Shown: positions 7,256 to 16,869, counted from the stretch's first letter. The stretch is 64,000 bases of DNA from Nakamurella alba (GCF_009707545.1 NZ_WLYK01000009.1:186001-250000); one strand, 5' to 3'. Notes: generated by a model from the letters alone, not told the origin. Made by a program: numbers and translations.

Positions 7256-9376
7256 ATGAACGCCCCCACTGCACTTCCTGCTGCCGGTCCGGAAGCCAAG
7301 GCCGAGGTCGTCACCACCGCGCACCTGCGCCTGGTCGACGTTCCCGGACTGCCGAAGCCGGTCGCCCTGATCACCATCGACAACGGCCGTGACCACACCC
7401 GGCCGTCCACCTTCGGACCGGAGGGTCTGCGCAGCCTGAACGCCGCCCTGGATGCCGCCTTCGAGGCGGCACCGTCGGCGATCGCGGTGACCGGCAAGCC
7501 GTTCGTCTTCGCCGCCGGCGCCGACCTGAGCCAGATCGGCCTCATCCAGGACCGCGAGACCGCCCGGGACATCGGCGTTCTCGGGCACTCCACGTTCAAG
7601 CGGCTGCACGACTCGGAGATCCCGACCTTCGCCTTCGTCAACGGCGCGGCCCTGGGCGGCGGTGTCGAGCTGGCGCTCGGCTGCCACTACCGGACGCTGG
7701 CGTCGAACACCGCGATGGTGGCGTTGCCCGAGGTGTTCCTCGGCATCCTGCCGGGCTGGGGCGGCACGCAGCTGCTGCCGCGGCTGGTCGGGCCGGAGAA
7801 CGCGGTCACGATCATCGTGGAGAACTCGCTCAACCAGAACCGGATGCTCCGACCCAAGGACGCGGCCCGGCTCGGTGTGGTGGACGTGGTGCTGGACGCC
7901 GCCGACTACCTCGAGCAGTCGCTGGCCTGGGCGGCCGCGGTGGTCAACGGTGCGATCGCGGTGCCGCGCACCGACCATCGCGCGCCCGGCACGGAGGCGG
8001 AGTGGGAGGCGGCGCTGCAGCGCGGTGCGATCATCGCCGAGATGCGCACCCACGGCGCCTCTCCCGCGCCGGCGAAGGCGCTGGAGCTGATCGCGCTGTC
8101 CCGCACCGCGGACCTGGAGACGGGGCTGGCCGCCGAGGCGGAGGCACTCGCCGACCTGATCACCTCGCAGGAGTTCCGGGCCGGATTGTACTCGTTCGAC
8201 CTGACCCAGAAGCGCGCCCGCCGGCCCGCGGGGGCGCCGGACAGGAAGCTGGCCCGGCCGGTCACCAAGGTCGGGGTGATCGGCGCCGGCCTGATGGCCG
8301 GTCAGATCGCGCTGCTGTTCGCCGAGCGGCTGAAGGTGCCGGTGGTGCTCACCGACGTCGACCAGGCCCGGCTGGACAAGGGTGTCGCGGGGGTGCACCG
8401 GAAGATCGCCGAGCGCGCGGCGAAGGGCCGGCTCACCCCGGCACAGGCCAACCGGCTCACCGCACTGGTCACCGGATCCCTCGACTACCAGGCGTTCTCG
8501 GACACCGACTTCGTGATCGAGGCGGTGTTCGAGGAGCTCTCGGTCAAGCACCAGGTGCTGGCCGAGCTGGAAAAGGTGGTGTCGCCGGAGGCGGTGCTGG
8601 CGTCCAACACCTCCTCGCTGTCGCTGACCGCGATGTCGCAGCACCTGGAGCACCCGGAGCGGGTCATCGGTTTCCACTTCTTCAACCCGATCTCGGTCAT
8701 GCCGCTGCTCGAGATCGTCCGCACCGCAGCCACTTCCGACAGCACGGCGGCCACCGCCGTCGCGCTGGCGGCAACGCTGAAGAAGGGCCCGGTGCTGACC
8801 GCCGACGCCCCGGCGTTCGTGGTCAACCGGCTGCTGACCCGGTTCATGGCCGAGATCATCGCGGCCATCGACGAGGGCACCGACCCGGCGGTCGCCGACG
8901 GCGCCCTGGCTCCGCTGGGCCTGCCGATGACACCGATCATGCTGCTACAGCTGGTCGGCCCGGCGGTGGCGCTGCACGTGACGGAGACGTTGCACGAGGC
9001 GTTCCCGGACCGGTTCCAGGTCTCGCCGAACCTGCAGCGGATCGTCGCCGACGGGCACCGCACGCTGGTCTCGTTCACCGACGAGGGCGTGCAGGTGCTG
9101 GACCCGGCGGTCGCGGTGAACTGGGAGCAGGGCACCACACCGTCCACCGCCGAGCAGGTGCGGGACCGGGCGCTGGACGCGCTGGCCCAGGAAGCCAGGC
9201 TGATGCTGGACGAGCAGGTCGTCGCGGACGCCGCGGACATCGACCTCGCCCTGCTGACCGGCGCCGGCTGGCCGTTCTGGCTCGGCGGGATCACGCCCTA
9301 CCTGGATCGCACCGGTGTCTCGGAGCGGGCCACCGGCCGCCGGTTCGCGCCGCCCGGGGTGGCCACCCTGCCGTAG
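7256..9376 (+). CDS. fadB: Fatty-acid oxidation alpha subunit: enoyl-CoA hydratase / 3-hydroxyacyl-CoA dehydrogenase
   Basis: 706 residues, full length for the two-domain protein. The N-terminal crotonase domain shows NGAALGGGVELALGC and LPEVFLGILPGWGGTQ. The NAD-binding domain starts near residue 338 with GVIGAGLMAGQIA; the catalytic histidine is in GFHFFNPISVMPL near residue 472; two C-terminal HCDH domains follow. Together with FadA it completes hydration, oxidation and thiolysis. ATG 7256 sits behind GAGGGAG overlapping the fadA stop. It converges on the small gene below, 11 bases away. Confidence 0.95.
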   Translation: MNAPTALPAAGPEAKAEVVTTAHLRLVDVPGLPKPVALITIDNGRDHTRPSTFGPEGLRSLNAALDAAFEAAPSAIAVTGKPFVFAAGADLSQIGLIQDRETARDIGVLGHSTFKRLHDSEIPTFAFVNGAALGGGVELALGCHYRTLASNTAMVALPEVFLGILPGWGGTQLLPRLVGPENAVTIIVENSLNQNRMLRPKDAARLGVVDVVLDAADYLEQSLAWAAAVVNGAIAVPRTDHRAPGTEAEWEAALQRGAIIAEMRTHGASPAPAKALELIALSRTADLETGLAAEAEALADLITSQEFRAGLYSFDLTQKRARRPAGAPDRKLARPVTKVGVIGAGLMAGQIALLFAERLKVPVVLTDVDQARLDKGVAGVHRKIAERAAKGRLTPAQANRLTALVTGSLDYQAFSDTDFVIEAVFEELSVKHQVLAELEKVVSPEAVLASNTSSLSLTAMSQHLEHPERVIGFHFFNPISVMPLLEIVRTAATSDSTAATAVALAATLKKGPVLTADAPAFVVNRLLTRFMAEIIAAIDEGTDPAVADGALAPLGLPMTPIMLLQLVGPAVALHVTETLHEAFPDRFQVSPNLQRIVADGHRTLVSFTDEGVQVLDPAVAVNWEQGTTPSTAEQVRDRALDALAQEARLMLDEQVVADAADIDLALLTGAGWPFWLGGITPYLDRTGVSERATGRRFAPPGVATLP

Positions 9377-9387
9377 GGCGCGGGCGG

Positions 9388-9570
9388 TCAGTCCTCGAAG
9401 AGATCGTCCCAGAAGCGCTGCCAGAAGGTGCGGTTGTCATGCGGCTGACCCCAGTCGTGGGCCGAGCGCTGCCGCTTCTCGACGCCGCCGACGACCGGCG
9501 CCAGGTCGTCGGTGTGCAGTTCCTCCGTACGATCGGCGCCCAGCGGCGCGGTGGTGCTGCTGTCGGTCAT
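9388..9570 (-). CDS. Small acidic protein, unknown function
   Basis: 60 residues from ATG 9570. It is supported by a strong ribosome binding site, AGGAGGGGG, about 7 bases ahead of the start. The N-terminal half is polar (MTDSSTTAPLGADRTEEL); the C-terminus is aromatic and acidic, ending NRTFWQRFWDDLFED. No cysteine, signal peptide or membrane helix. I do not recognise the family. It lies between fadB (convergent) and an MFS gene of the same strand, 133 bases further up. Confidence 0.6.
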   Translation of the reverse strand: MTDSSTTAPLGADRTEELHTDDLAPVVGGVEKRQRSAHDWGQPHDNRTFWQRFWDDLFED

Positions 9571-9703
9571 GGCCGGACCCCCTCCTGTCGTGGCCGGTTC
9601 GTCGGCCCCAGGTGCGAGGGTATCCACCCGGATGCGCCGGGTCAGTCGCTGTGACGAGTGAGGAATTGACACGTCCGGGCGGAGTTCCCGGAGGTGGTGG
9701 CGG

Positions 9704-10915
9704 TCATCGTCGGTCGCGGCGGGCGGTGACCAGCAGGACGACCACCAGGGCGAGACCGGCGGCGGTGAGCAGCAGCGCGGCTGCGGCCACCGCCGCCGGC
9801 AGCCCGGTGACGAGGCCGAGGGCGCCCGCGCCGAGCACCACCACGGCGGAAACGCCGTAGGAGACACCGGCGTACAGCGAGGTGGTGGTGCTCTGCCGGG
9901 TCGGGGTGACCCCGCGGGTGAACAGCACCATGGCGCCGCGGTAGGCGACGGCGGGCGCGGCCGCCGCCAGCACCGCACCGAGGTGGGCCAGCGGCAGCGA
10001 GGACAGCAGCGCCGCGGCGGCCAGCAGCGCGGCACCGACGGCGCCGCAGGTGGTGCCGGCGGTCAGCTCGTACCCGCGCAGCCACCGCAGTCGTGGAGCG
10101 AGAACCGACAGCGCCCAGGCCGCGGCCAGGAAGGTGAGCACCGAGGCGGTCGCGCCGAGGATCCCGGTCCCCGGGTCCCTTTCGCGCAGCAGCGCCGGCA
10201 GCAGGCCGAGCACCAGTCCGGGCAGCGACCAGGCGATCGCCCCCGCGACCAGGGCGAGCACCCGATGGTGCCGGGGCGCCGGCAGCGCCAACGTGGTCAC
10301 CGCCCCCGCTGCCTGGACGGGCCGGACGGCAGCTGGAGGTGCGAGCACCGCGAGGACCGCCAGCACCGCCGCGGTGACCCCGGCGTGCCAGAGGTAGACG
10401 TGATGGGCGGCGCCGAGGGCCGCGAGCAGCACCGCCAGCCCGGTGCCGAGCACACCGCCGATGACGTTGCCGGAGGCCACGCTCCCCCGGCCCCGGTCCC
10501 CGATCATCCCGACGACCAGGCTCGCGGCCGCGCCGGTGGACAGCGCGACGCTGATCCCGGACAACGCGCGCCCGACGCCCGCGGTCACGGTGCTGTCGGC
10601 CAGCTCCATGACGATGTCGCCGGTGACCGCGACCGCGAGGCCCGCCAGCAGCAGTGGGCGGGAGTGCACCGCGATCCGCGGCCGGGCACCGATCAGCAGC
10701 AGCGGGACCAGCACCAGCAGGTAGGTCGAGAACAGCAGCGAGAGACCGAAACTGCCGGTGCCGAACGACTCCCGGTAGACCGGCAGCAGCGCGGTCGGCA
10801 GGTTCGGTCCGGCGATCACCAGACAGAAGGCCAGGCACACCCACCGCGCATGCGCCGTCGCGCTCACCGCCCGGAACCGCCCGGGTATTGCCGCATTCAA
10901 GGGTGCGATCGCCAC
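9704..10915 (-). CDS. MFS transporter
   Basis: About 403 residues with roughly twelve hydrophobic segments and a short Arg-rich C-terminus (TARRDRR), as expected for a major facilitator permease in the cytoplasmic membrane. The substrate cannot be read from sequence. A GTG start at 10915 is chosen because GGAGGGAG lies 7 bases upstream; longer in-frame starts exist up to 10987 but would run across the operator at 10946. It diverges from a TetR-type gene, the classical arrangement of an efflux pump and its repressor. Confidence 0.85.
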   Translation of the reverse strand: MAIAPLNAAIPGRFRAVSATAHARWVCLAFCLVIAGPNLPTALLPVYRESFGTGSFGLSLLFSTYLLVLVPLLLIGARPRIAVHSRPLLLAGLAVAVTGDIVMELADSTVTAGVGRALSGISVALSTGAAASLVVGMIGDRGRGSVASGNVIGGVLGTGLAVLLAALGAAHHVYLWHAGVTAAVLAVLAVLAPPAAVRPVQAAGAVTTLALPAPRHHRVLALVAGAIAWSLPGLVLGLLPALLRERDPGTGILGATASVLTFLAAAWALSVLAPRLRWLRGYELTAGTTCGAVGAALLAAAALLSSLPLAHLGAVLAAAAPAVAYRGAMVLFTRGVTPTRQSTTTSLYAGVSYGVSAVVVLGAGALGLVTGLPAAVAAAALLLTAAGLALVVVLLVTARRDRR

Positions 10916-10945
10916 TGCCACTCCCTCCACCGCCCAATCAATCCA

Positions 10946-11006
10946 AGAACTTCTTCTCATCTTCGGGTCGATCGGACCTACAGGCAAGACTCAATCGAGA
11001 AGTTCT
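10946..11006. promoter_or_regulatory. Pair of TetR-type operators in the MFS/tetR divergent promoter
   Basis: Two 9-bp dyads, AGAACTTCT (10946-10954) and AGAAGTTCT (10998-11006), each of form AGAA-N-TTCT and together also an inverted repeat. Their centres are 52 bases apart, about five helical turns. The first sits 31 bases ahead of the MFS start, the second 53 bases ahead of the regulator start. The regulator at 11059 is the obvious candidate to bind them; that is inference. Confidence 0.55.
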
Positions 11007-11058
11007 GCCCACATCACCCGGACCTCGACGCCCGGCGCCGGGATGGCACAGTGAGCGG

Positions 11059-11649
11059 ATGAGCGGTCCGACCCTGCGCAGCGACGCCCTGCGTACCCGG
11101 GAACGGCTGTTGGAGGCGGCCGGCGACCTGCTGGAGATGCGCGGGCCGGCGTTCACCCTGCCGGAGCTCGCCCGGCACGCCGGGGTCGGCACGGCCACCG
11201 TCTACCGGCACTTCACCGACGTCGCGGATCTGTTCTCCGCCTTCGAGTCCCGAGCCATCGCCGCCCTGGTGGCGGCCATCGACGAGGCCGGGACGGCCGG
11301 TGGCGCCCGGCAGTCGTTCGACCGGATCTGCGCGATCTGGATCCGCCGGTCCGTGCGGGAGTCGGCGGCCGCCCGGTTCCTGCGGTCGCACCGTGGCCTG
11401 CTGGAGCGCTACCGCAGCGGGGACCCGGGCATCGTGGCGCTGATCGGCCGACTGGTGGCGACACTGGAGGCGCTGATCGCCGCAGGCCTGCTGCCGGAAC
11501 AGGACCCGGTGGCGGCCGCGCTGGTCTGGATGACGCTCTTCGACGAGCGGACCACGGTGGACCTGAGCCGGATCCATGCCTGGACCACCCGGCGGATCAC
11601 CGACTACCTGTCCGCCGCCGTGCTCGGCGCCCTCCGCGCAACGGCCTGA
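11059..11649 (+). CDS. TetR-family transcriptional regulator
   Basis: 196 residues. The N-terminal TetR HTH is clear: RTRERLLEAAGDLLE, then VGTATVYRHFTDVADLF as recognition helix and exit. The C-terminal ligand domain is of the type seen after many actinobacterial TetR proteins. ATG at 11059. It diverges from the MFS permease and probably represses it through the AGAA-N-TTCT dyads. Its last 46 bases overlap the end of the convergent histidine kinase gene. Confidence 0.9.
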   Translation: MSGPTLRSDALRTRERLLEAAGDLLEMRGPAFTLPELARHAGVGTATVYRHFTDVADLFSAFESRAIAALVAAIDEAGTAGGARQSFDRICAIWIRRSVRESAAARFLRSHRGLLERYRSGDPGIVALIGRLVATLEALIAAGLLPEQDPVAAALVWMTLFDERTTVDLSRIHAWTTRRITDYLSAAVLGALRATA

Positions 11650-12794
11650 TCGACCGGCAGCTCCACCCGGACCTTCAGGCCGCCCTCCGGCCGGGCCTGC
11701 GCCCGCGCGTTCCCGTTGTGCGCTGCGGCGACCGCCCGGACGATGGACAGGCCCAGACCGCTGCCCCGGTGCCCGGTGCGGGCCCGCTCGCCCTGCCGGA
11801 ACGGCTCGAACAGCTGCGCCACCATGGCCGGGTCGATGAGTGTGCCGCCGGAGCTGACCTCGACGAATGCGATGGTGCCGGCGGTCCCGGTCTGCAGGTG
11901 CAGGTCGCCGCCGGGCACGTTGTGCCGGACGCCGTTCTCCACCAGGTTGCCGATGATGCGTTCCAGCAGTGCCTGGTCGCCGCGCACCGGGGCCGGCTCC
12001 AGGTCGGTGCCGACCTCGATCCCGCGGGCGATCCGTTCCGCGTCCACGGCACGGACGGCCGGGCGCACCAGGTCGGACAGGTCGACCGGGCGACGTTCCG
12101 AGACACCGCTGCCCTGGGTGCGGGCGAGCACCAGCAGCGAGGTGAGCAGCCGGTCGGCCCGGTCGGTGGCCTCCCGGACCACCTCGGCCATCCGGCGCAG
12201 CTCGGCCTCGTCGGTGGTCGGGTCGGCCAGGGTGACGTCGACCTCGGTGCGGATCACCGACAGCGGGGTGCGCAGCTCGTGCGAGGCGTTGGCGACGAAC
12301 CGCCGCTCCGCCTCGAAGGCGGCCTGCAATCGGGCCAGCATCTCGTCGAAGGTGTCGGCCAGCTCGGCGACCTCGTCCCGTGGGCCGTCGAGCGCGATGC
12401 GCCGGTCGAGCGAGGACTCGGACAGCCCGCGCGCGGCGGTGGTGAGCGTCGACAGCGGGCGCAGGGCCCGGCCGATCAACACCCAGGACACCAGGCCGCC
12501 GGCGATCAGCAGCAGCGGGAAGGCGATCGCGCCGACCACCAGCACGATCTCGCGGCCCTGGGTGACCACCCGGTCGCTGTAGGCGGCGGCCTCCAGGGTC
12601 TCCCCCTGCACGACCACGAGGGTGCCGTCGGCGAACCGGGGCAGGGCGCTGACCACCCGGCCGACCAGCAGGTAGGTCAGGGCGAGCATCAGCACGGCCA
12701 CCGGCGCCAGCAGCGCGGTGGCGAGCAGGGTCAGCCGCAGGCGCAGCCCGCCCCGGCTGCCGCGGCGAGGTGCCGGCCGATCAGCCGGCGGCAT
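11604..12794 (-). CDS. Sensor histidine kinase
   Basis: 396 residues. Two membrane segments (about residues 20-50 and 85-110) bracket a short extracytoplasmic loop, then HAMP (ALRPLSTLTTAARGL), HisKA with phospho-acceptor His in ASHELRTPLSVI, and HATPase_c with N-box NLVENGVRHN and G-box GSGLGLSIV. Its start overlaps the response regulator stop by 14 bases, so the pair is translationally linked and one two-component system. The short sensor loop gives no ligand clue. Its 3' end overlaps the tetR 3' end on the other strand. Confidence 0.93.
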   Translation of the reverse strand: MPPADRPAPRRGSRGGLRLRLTLLATALLAPVAVLMLALTYLLVGRVVSALPRFADGTLVVVQGETLEAAAYSDRVVTQGREIVLVVGAIAFPLLLIAGGLVSWVLIGRALRPLSTLTTAARGLSESSLDRRIALDGPRDEVAELADTFDEMLARLQAAFEAERRFVANASHELRTPLSVIRTEVDVTLADPTTDEAELRRMAEVVREATDRADRLLTSLLVLARTQGSGVSERRPVDLSDLVRPAVRAVDAERIARGIEVGTDLEPAPVRGDQALLERIIGNLVENGVRHNVPGGDLHLQTGTAGTIAFVEVSSGGTLIDPAMVAQLFEPFRQGERARTGHRGSGLGLSIVRAVAAAHNGNARAQARPEGGLKVRVELPVDQAVARRAPSTAADR

Positions 12795-13452
12795 CCACCG
12801 GTACCCGGTACCCGGCGCCGACGACGGTGTCGATCAGGCCGGGCTCGCCGAGCTTGCGCCGCAGGGTCATCACGGTGACCCGGACGGTGGTGGTGAACGG
12901 GTCGGCGTTCTCGTCCCAAACCCGCTCCAGCAGCTCCTCGCTGGAGACCACCTGGCCACCGGAGGACATCAGCACTTCCAGCACGCCGAACTCCTTGCGG
13001 GTCAGCTCGACGGAGCGCCCGGACCGGGTCACCGTGCGGCGGGCCGAGTCCAGCTCCACGTCACCGGCCTTCAGCACCGGCGGCGCGGCCGGGGTGGCAC
13101 GGCGGCCGAGCGCCCGCACCCGGGCGACCAGCTCGGGGAAGGCGAAGGGCTTGGCCAGGTAGTCGTCGGCGCCCAGGGACAGGCCCTCGACGCGCTCGTC
13201 GATCCCGGAGGACGCGGTGAGCATCAGCACCCGGACGATGTCGCCGGCCGAGATCAACTCGCCCAGCAACTCGTCGCCGTGCATACCCGGCAGGTCGCGG
13301 TCCAGCACGACAACGTCGTACCGGGTGAAGGTGGCCTTCTCGTGGCCCTCGTTGCCGTCGTAGGCGACGTCGACGGCCATGCCCTCGGACCGCAGTCCGC
13401 GTGCGATGGCGTCCGCCAGCCGCTGCTCGTCCTCGACCACCAGCACCCGCAT
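12781..13452 (-). CDS. OmpR/PhoB-family response regulator
   Basis: 223 residues. Receiver with acidic pair VVEDE, phospho-acceptor Asp in VVVLDRDLPG, Thr in LMLTAS and Lys in YLAKPF. C-terminal winged helix with LTRKEFGVLEVL and VTVMTLRRKLGEP. It starts only 2 bases after the dxs stop, so it is very likely co-transcribed with dxs and with the kinase behind it. That ties the two-component system to the isoprenoid gene, at least in expression. Confidence 0.93.
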   Translation of the reverse strand: MRVLVVEDEQRLADAIARGLRSEGMAVDVAYDGNEGHEKATFTRYDVVVLDRDLPGMHGDELLGELISAGDIVRVLMLTASSGIDERVEGLSLGADDYLAKPFAFPELVARVRALGRRATPAAPPVLKAGDVELDSARRTVTRSGRSVELTRKEFGVLEVLMSSGGQVVSSEELLERVWDENADPFTTTVRVTVMTLRRKLGEPGLIDTVVGAGYRVPVDAAG

Positions 13453-13454
13453 GT

Positions 13455-15470
13455 TCAGCCCTCTCCTGCCGCCCGCCGCTCCGGCACGTCCTGTCCGGAA
13501 CCGCCCGTGTGCTCCCGCGACTGCGGGAACGTCCTGGCGACAGTTTCGGTGATTCGTCTGGCAACCGCCTGTGCAGTCAGTCCCAGATCGGTGAGCAGGT
13601 CGCCGCGGGACGCCGCCTCCAGGAACTCCTGCGGCAGCGCCAGCACGGTCACCGGTACGCCGGGGACGCGGTCCGTCAGCAGGTCGGTGACCGCGGCGCC
13701 GACGCCGCCCTGGCGGCCGCCGTCCTCCAGCGTGACCACGAGGCGGTGCTGCGCGGCGAGCAGCGGCAGCGCAGTCGGCACCGGCAACGCCCACCGCGGA
13801 TCGACGACGGTGACGCCGATGCCCTGGTCGGCGAGGCGGGCCGCGGCGTCCATCGCGGCGCCGGCGAACGCGCCCACCGCGACCAGCAGCACGTCGTGCT
13901 CCTGGCCGGCAGCGGGCTCGGCCAGCACGTCGACCGACCCGACCCCACCGGCTGCCGGGACCAGTCGATCCTCGTCGGCGACGATGCGGCGGACGGCCGG
14001 GATCGGTTCCGGCACAGCACCTTTCGGGTAGCGCAGCAGCGTCGGGCCGTCCTCGACGGCGATGGCCTCGGCGAACAGCTCGGCCAGCAGCTGCCCGTCC
14101 CGCGGCGCCGCGGCGGACAGGCCCGGCACCAGCGCCGCCAGCGAGAGGTCCCACATGCCGTGGTGGCTGGGGCCGTCCTCACCGGTCACCCCGGCCCGGT
14201 CCAGCACCACGGTGACGCCGAGACGGTGCAGTGCGGCGTCCATCAGCAGCTGGTCGAAGGCCCGGTTGAGGAAGGTCGCGTAGAGCGCGACGACCGGGTG
14301 CACCCCGCCCATCGCCAGGCCGGCGGCCGAGGTCAGCGCGTGCTGCTCGGCGATGCCGACGTCGTGGAAGCGGTCGGGGAACTCGGCGGCGAAGGCGTCC
14401 AGCCCGGTCGGCCCGCTCATCGCGGCGGTGATCGCGACCAGGTCGTCGCGGTCCCGGCCGGCCCGGACCAGCTCGTGCGAGAACACCCCGGTCCAGGTGG
14501 CCGTGGGCACCGCCACCGGCCGGCCGGTCAGCGGGTCGAAGGCGGGCGGCGAGTGCATCTGCTCGAGGTCGTCGTTCTCGGCCGGCGGGTAGCCCTGGCC
14601 CTTGCGGGTGAGCACGTGCACCAGCACCGGACCGCGGAAGCCCTTGGCCCGGCGCAGCGCCTGCTCGAGCTCGGCGATGTCGTGGCCGTCGATCGGGCCG
14701 AGGTACTTCAGGCCGAGGTCGGCGAACATGACGGGCGGCAGCAGCCAGTCCTTCACCGCGGTCTTCATGGCGTGCAGGGCGGAGTACATCGGCCCGCCCA
14801 CCACCGGCGCCTTCGGCAGGGTGTGCTTGACCTGGTCCAGCAGCCGCTCGTAGCCCGGCTTGAGGCGCAGCGCGGCCATCCGCTGGGCCATCCCGCCGGT
14901 GGTCGGCGCGTAGCTGCGGCCGTTGTCGTTGAGCACGATGACCACCGGGCGGTCCTTGGCCGCGGCAATGTTGTTCAGCGCCTCCCAGGCCATGCCGCCG
15001 GTCATCGCGCCGTCGCCGATGACGCCGACCACGGTCCGGTTCCGCTCGCCGCGCACGGCGAAGGCCTTGGCCAGCCCGTCGGCGTAGGACAGCGAGGTGC
15101 TGGCGTGCGAGTTCTCCACCCAGTCGTGCACGGACTCCTCGCGGCTGGGGTAGCCGGAGAGCCCGCCGCGGGTGCGCAGCGCGCCGAAGCCGTCGGAGCG
15201 GCCGGTGACGATCTTGTGCACGTAGGCCTGGTGACCGGTGTCGAAGACGATCGGGTCGGCCGGCGAGTCGAAGACGCGGTGCAGGGCCAGGGTCAGCTCG
15301 ACGACGCCGAGGTTGGGGCCGAGATGGCCGCCGCGGACCGAGACCTGCTGCACCAGGAAGTCACGGATCTCCGCCGCCAGTGCGGTGAGCTGCTCCGGAT
15401 CCATCGCCCGCACGTCGGCCGGTGAGGTGATGCGGCGGATCAGGTTCTTCTCGCTGCGCCCTGACGGCAC
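13455..15470 (-). CDS. dxs: 1-deoxy-D-xylulose-5-phosphate synthase
   Basis: 671 residues. It condenses pyruvate and glyceraldehyde-3-phosphate, the first and flux-controlling step of the MEP isoprenoid pathway; needs thiamine diphosphate and magnesium. Seen: [29 protein letters not shown], the ThDP/metal motif [33 protein letters not shown], and a C-terminal transketolase-like domain. GTG at 15470 follows AGGAGGTGTC, an excellent ribosome site. It is the first gene of a dxs-regulator-kinase operon. Confidence 0.96.
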   Translation of the reverse strand: MPSGRSEKNLIRRITSPADVRAMDPEQLTALAAEIRDFLVQQVSVRGGHLGPNLGVVELTLALHRVFDSPADPIVFDTGHQAYVHKIVTGRSDGFGALRTRGGLSGYPSREESVHDWVENSHASTSLSYADGLAKAFAVRGERNRTVVGVIGDGAMTGGMAWEALNNIAAAKDRPVVIVLNDNGRSYAPTTGGMAQRMAALRLKPGYERLLDQVKHTLPKAPVVGGPMYSALHAMKTAVKDWLLPPVMFADLGLKYLGPIDGHDIAELEQALRRAKGFRGPVLVHVLTRKGQGYPPAENDDLEQMHSPPAFDPLTGRPVAVPTATWTGVFSHELVRAGRDRDDLVAITAAMSGPTGLDAFAAEFPDRFHDVGIAEQHALTSAAGLAMGGVHPVVALYATFLNRAFDQLLMDAALHRLGVTVVLDRAGVTGEDGPSHHGMWDLSLAALVPGLSAAAPRDGQLLAELFAEAIAVEDGPTLLRYPKGAVPEPIPAVRRIVADEDRLVPAAGGVGSVDVLAEPAAGQEHDVLLVAVGAFAGAAMDAAARLADQGIGVTVVDPRWALPVPTALPLLAAQHRLVVTLEDGGRQGGVGAAVTDLLTDRVPGVPVTVLALPQEFLEAASRGDLLTDLGLTAQAVARRITETVARTFPQSREHTGGSGQDVPERRAAGEG

Positions 15471-15626
15471 GACACCTCCTGTTGCTCGTCCCGCGACCGT
15501 CGGCGGACGGGCGCGCTCGTGGACCGACGGTACCGCCCGGCGCCCCTGTGCGTGACCGCCGGACCGCGCAGACGATCCTTCCGTGGACGATCGGCACCCG
15601 GTCGGGGTTGCCTGTCGGCAGACCTT

Positions 15627-16061
15627 TCAGCAGACGCAGAACTCGTTGCCCTCCGGGTCGGCCATGACGATGTGGTGCCCGTCGACCTCGGCCAGCACAC
15701 CTGCGCCCAGACCGATGAGCTCCGCACTGCGCGCCACGATCGCCGGCCACTTCTGCTCCGCCGGCAGGTCGGCGCTCACCCGGACGTCGATGTGCAGCCG
15801 GTTCTTCGCCGTCTTCGGCTCCGGGACCTGCAGCAACGACAGCCGCGGCCCGATCCCGTCCGGGTCGTGCAGCCAGGCACCGTCGTCGTCGTCCTCGTCC
15901 GGGTCGATGCCGAACGAGGCGACCCACTCCTCGCGGGTGGCGAACGGCGGCGGTGGCGGCTCCTCCTCGTAGCCCAGCGCGGCCTTCCAGAACTCCGCCA
16001 TCACCGGGACGTCGGTGCAGTCCATCGTCAGCGCCATCCGCATGCCCGCCATGTCCTTCAT
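15627..16061 (-). CDS. VOC (glyoxalase-like) superfamily protein
   Basis: 144 residues. The vicinal-oxygen-chelate fold is suggested by MALTMDCTDVPVMAEFWKAAL at the start of module one, RLHIDVRVSADLP opening module two, and the closing GHHIVMADPEGNEFCV. The last matches the actinobacterial Glyoxalase_6-like family. An acidic insertion DPDEDDDDG lies between the modules. Substrate unknown. ATG at 16061 is used; ATG 16052 has an equally good spacing from GAAGG. It diverges from the GDPD gene by 31 bases. Confidence 0.8.
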   Translation of the reverse strand: MKDMAGMRMALTMDCTDVPVMAEFWKAALGYEEEPPPPPFATREEWVASFGIDPDEDDDDGAWLHDPDGIGPRLSLLQVPEPKTAKNRLHIDVRVSADLPAEQKWPAIVARSAELIGLGAGVLAEVDGHHIVMADPEGNEFCVC

Positions 16062-16092
16062 CCTTCACCCGGGTGCCCTAGTCTGCGCGGCC

Positions 16093-16869
16093 ATGGAGTC
16101 CCTGCTGCAACGAGGCGGCCTGCCGCTGGTGATCGCGCACCGCGGCGCCAGCGCCGCCGCCCCGGAGAACACCCTGGCGGCCTTCGAACTGGCCCGGACC
16201 TCCGGCGCCCACTGGCTGGAGACGGACGTGCAGCCCACGGCCGACGACGTGCCGGTGCTGCTGCACGACGACGACGTCGACCGCACCACCGACGGCAGTG
16301 GAGCCGTACGGGAGTTGCCCGCGCACGACGTGGCCGTGCTCGACGCGGGGTCCTGGTTCTCCGGAGACTTCGCCGGTGAGCGCGTCCCGGAGCTGCAGCA
16401 GTTGCTCGCCGCCCCGGCGATGACGGACGACGGTCGCCGACTGCTGCTGGAACTCAAGGGTGCACACACCGCGCGGCAGGTGGGAGCGGTGATCGAGGTG
16501 CTGCGGGCGTCCGGTCTCGACGACCGGGTGCTGCTGCAGTCGTTCGAGGTGGATGTGCTGCGGATCGTCCGGGAGCTGCTGCCCGGGCGCGACATCGGGC
16601 TGCTGGTCGAGGATCTGCACGACGATCCGGTGGCGGTGTGCCGCGAGCTCGGCGCGGTCACCTACAACCCCGACCACCACCGACTGCTGGATCGCCTGGT
16701 CTCGAGCCCGGATCTGGTCGAGACCCTGCACGCCGCCGGGATCGCAGTGATGGTCTACACCGCCGACGACCCGGCGCACTGGACCGCGCTGGTCGCGGCC
16801 GGTGTCGACGGCATCATCACCAACCGGCCTGCGGAGCTGGTGCAGTTCCTGCAACAAAAGGTTGCATGA
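16093..16869 (+). CDS. Glycerophosphodiester phosphodiesterase
   Basis: 258 residues. It hydrolyses glycerophosphodiesters to glycerol-3-phosphate and an alcohol. GDPD TIM-barrel motifs are present: VIAHRGASAAAPENT, the metal ligands in WLETDVQ and LLHDDDVDRTTDG, LLLELKG, and the closing VMVYTADDP / GVDGIITNRPAEL. No signal peptide, so cytoplasmic. A TAGTCT -10-like hexamer (16079-16084) ends 8 bases before ATG, so the mRNA may be nearly leaderless. Its last codons contain the first operator of the next operon. Confidence 0.92.
   Translation: MESLLQRGGLPLVIAHRGASAAAPENTLAAFELARTSGAHWLETDVQPTADDVPVLLHDDDVDRTTDGSGAVRELPAHDVAVLDAGSWFSGDFAGERVPELQQLLAAPAMTDDGRRLLLELKGAHTARQVGAVIEVLRASGLDDRVLLQSFEVDVLRIVRELLPGRDIGLLVEDLHDDPVAVCRELGAVTYNPDHHRLLDRLVSSPDLVETLHAAGIAVMVYTADDPAHWTALVAAGVDGIITNRPAELVQFLQQKVA
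16850..16866. promoter_or_regulatory. ArsR-type operator 1 (TGCAAC-N5-GTTGCA)
   Basis: TGCAAC-AAAAG-GTTGCA, a perfect 6-bp inverted repeat with a 5-base spacer. It lies inside the last codons of the GDPD gene, covering the -35 hexamer TTGCAT of the SRPBCC-arsR promoter. An identical-arm copy follows 45 bases downstream. Confidence 0.7.

Noticed and set aside
5939-8677. A 912-codon open frame opposite fadA/fadB
   Set aside because: His/Arg/Gly-rich shadow with no domain; fadA and fadB are certain.
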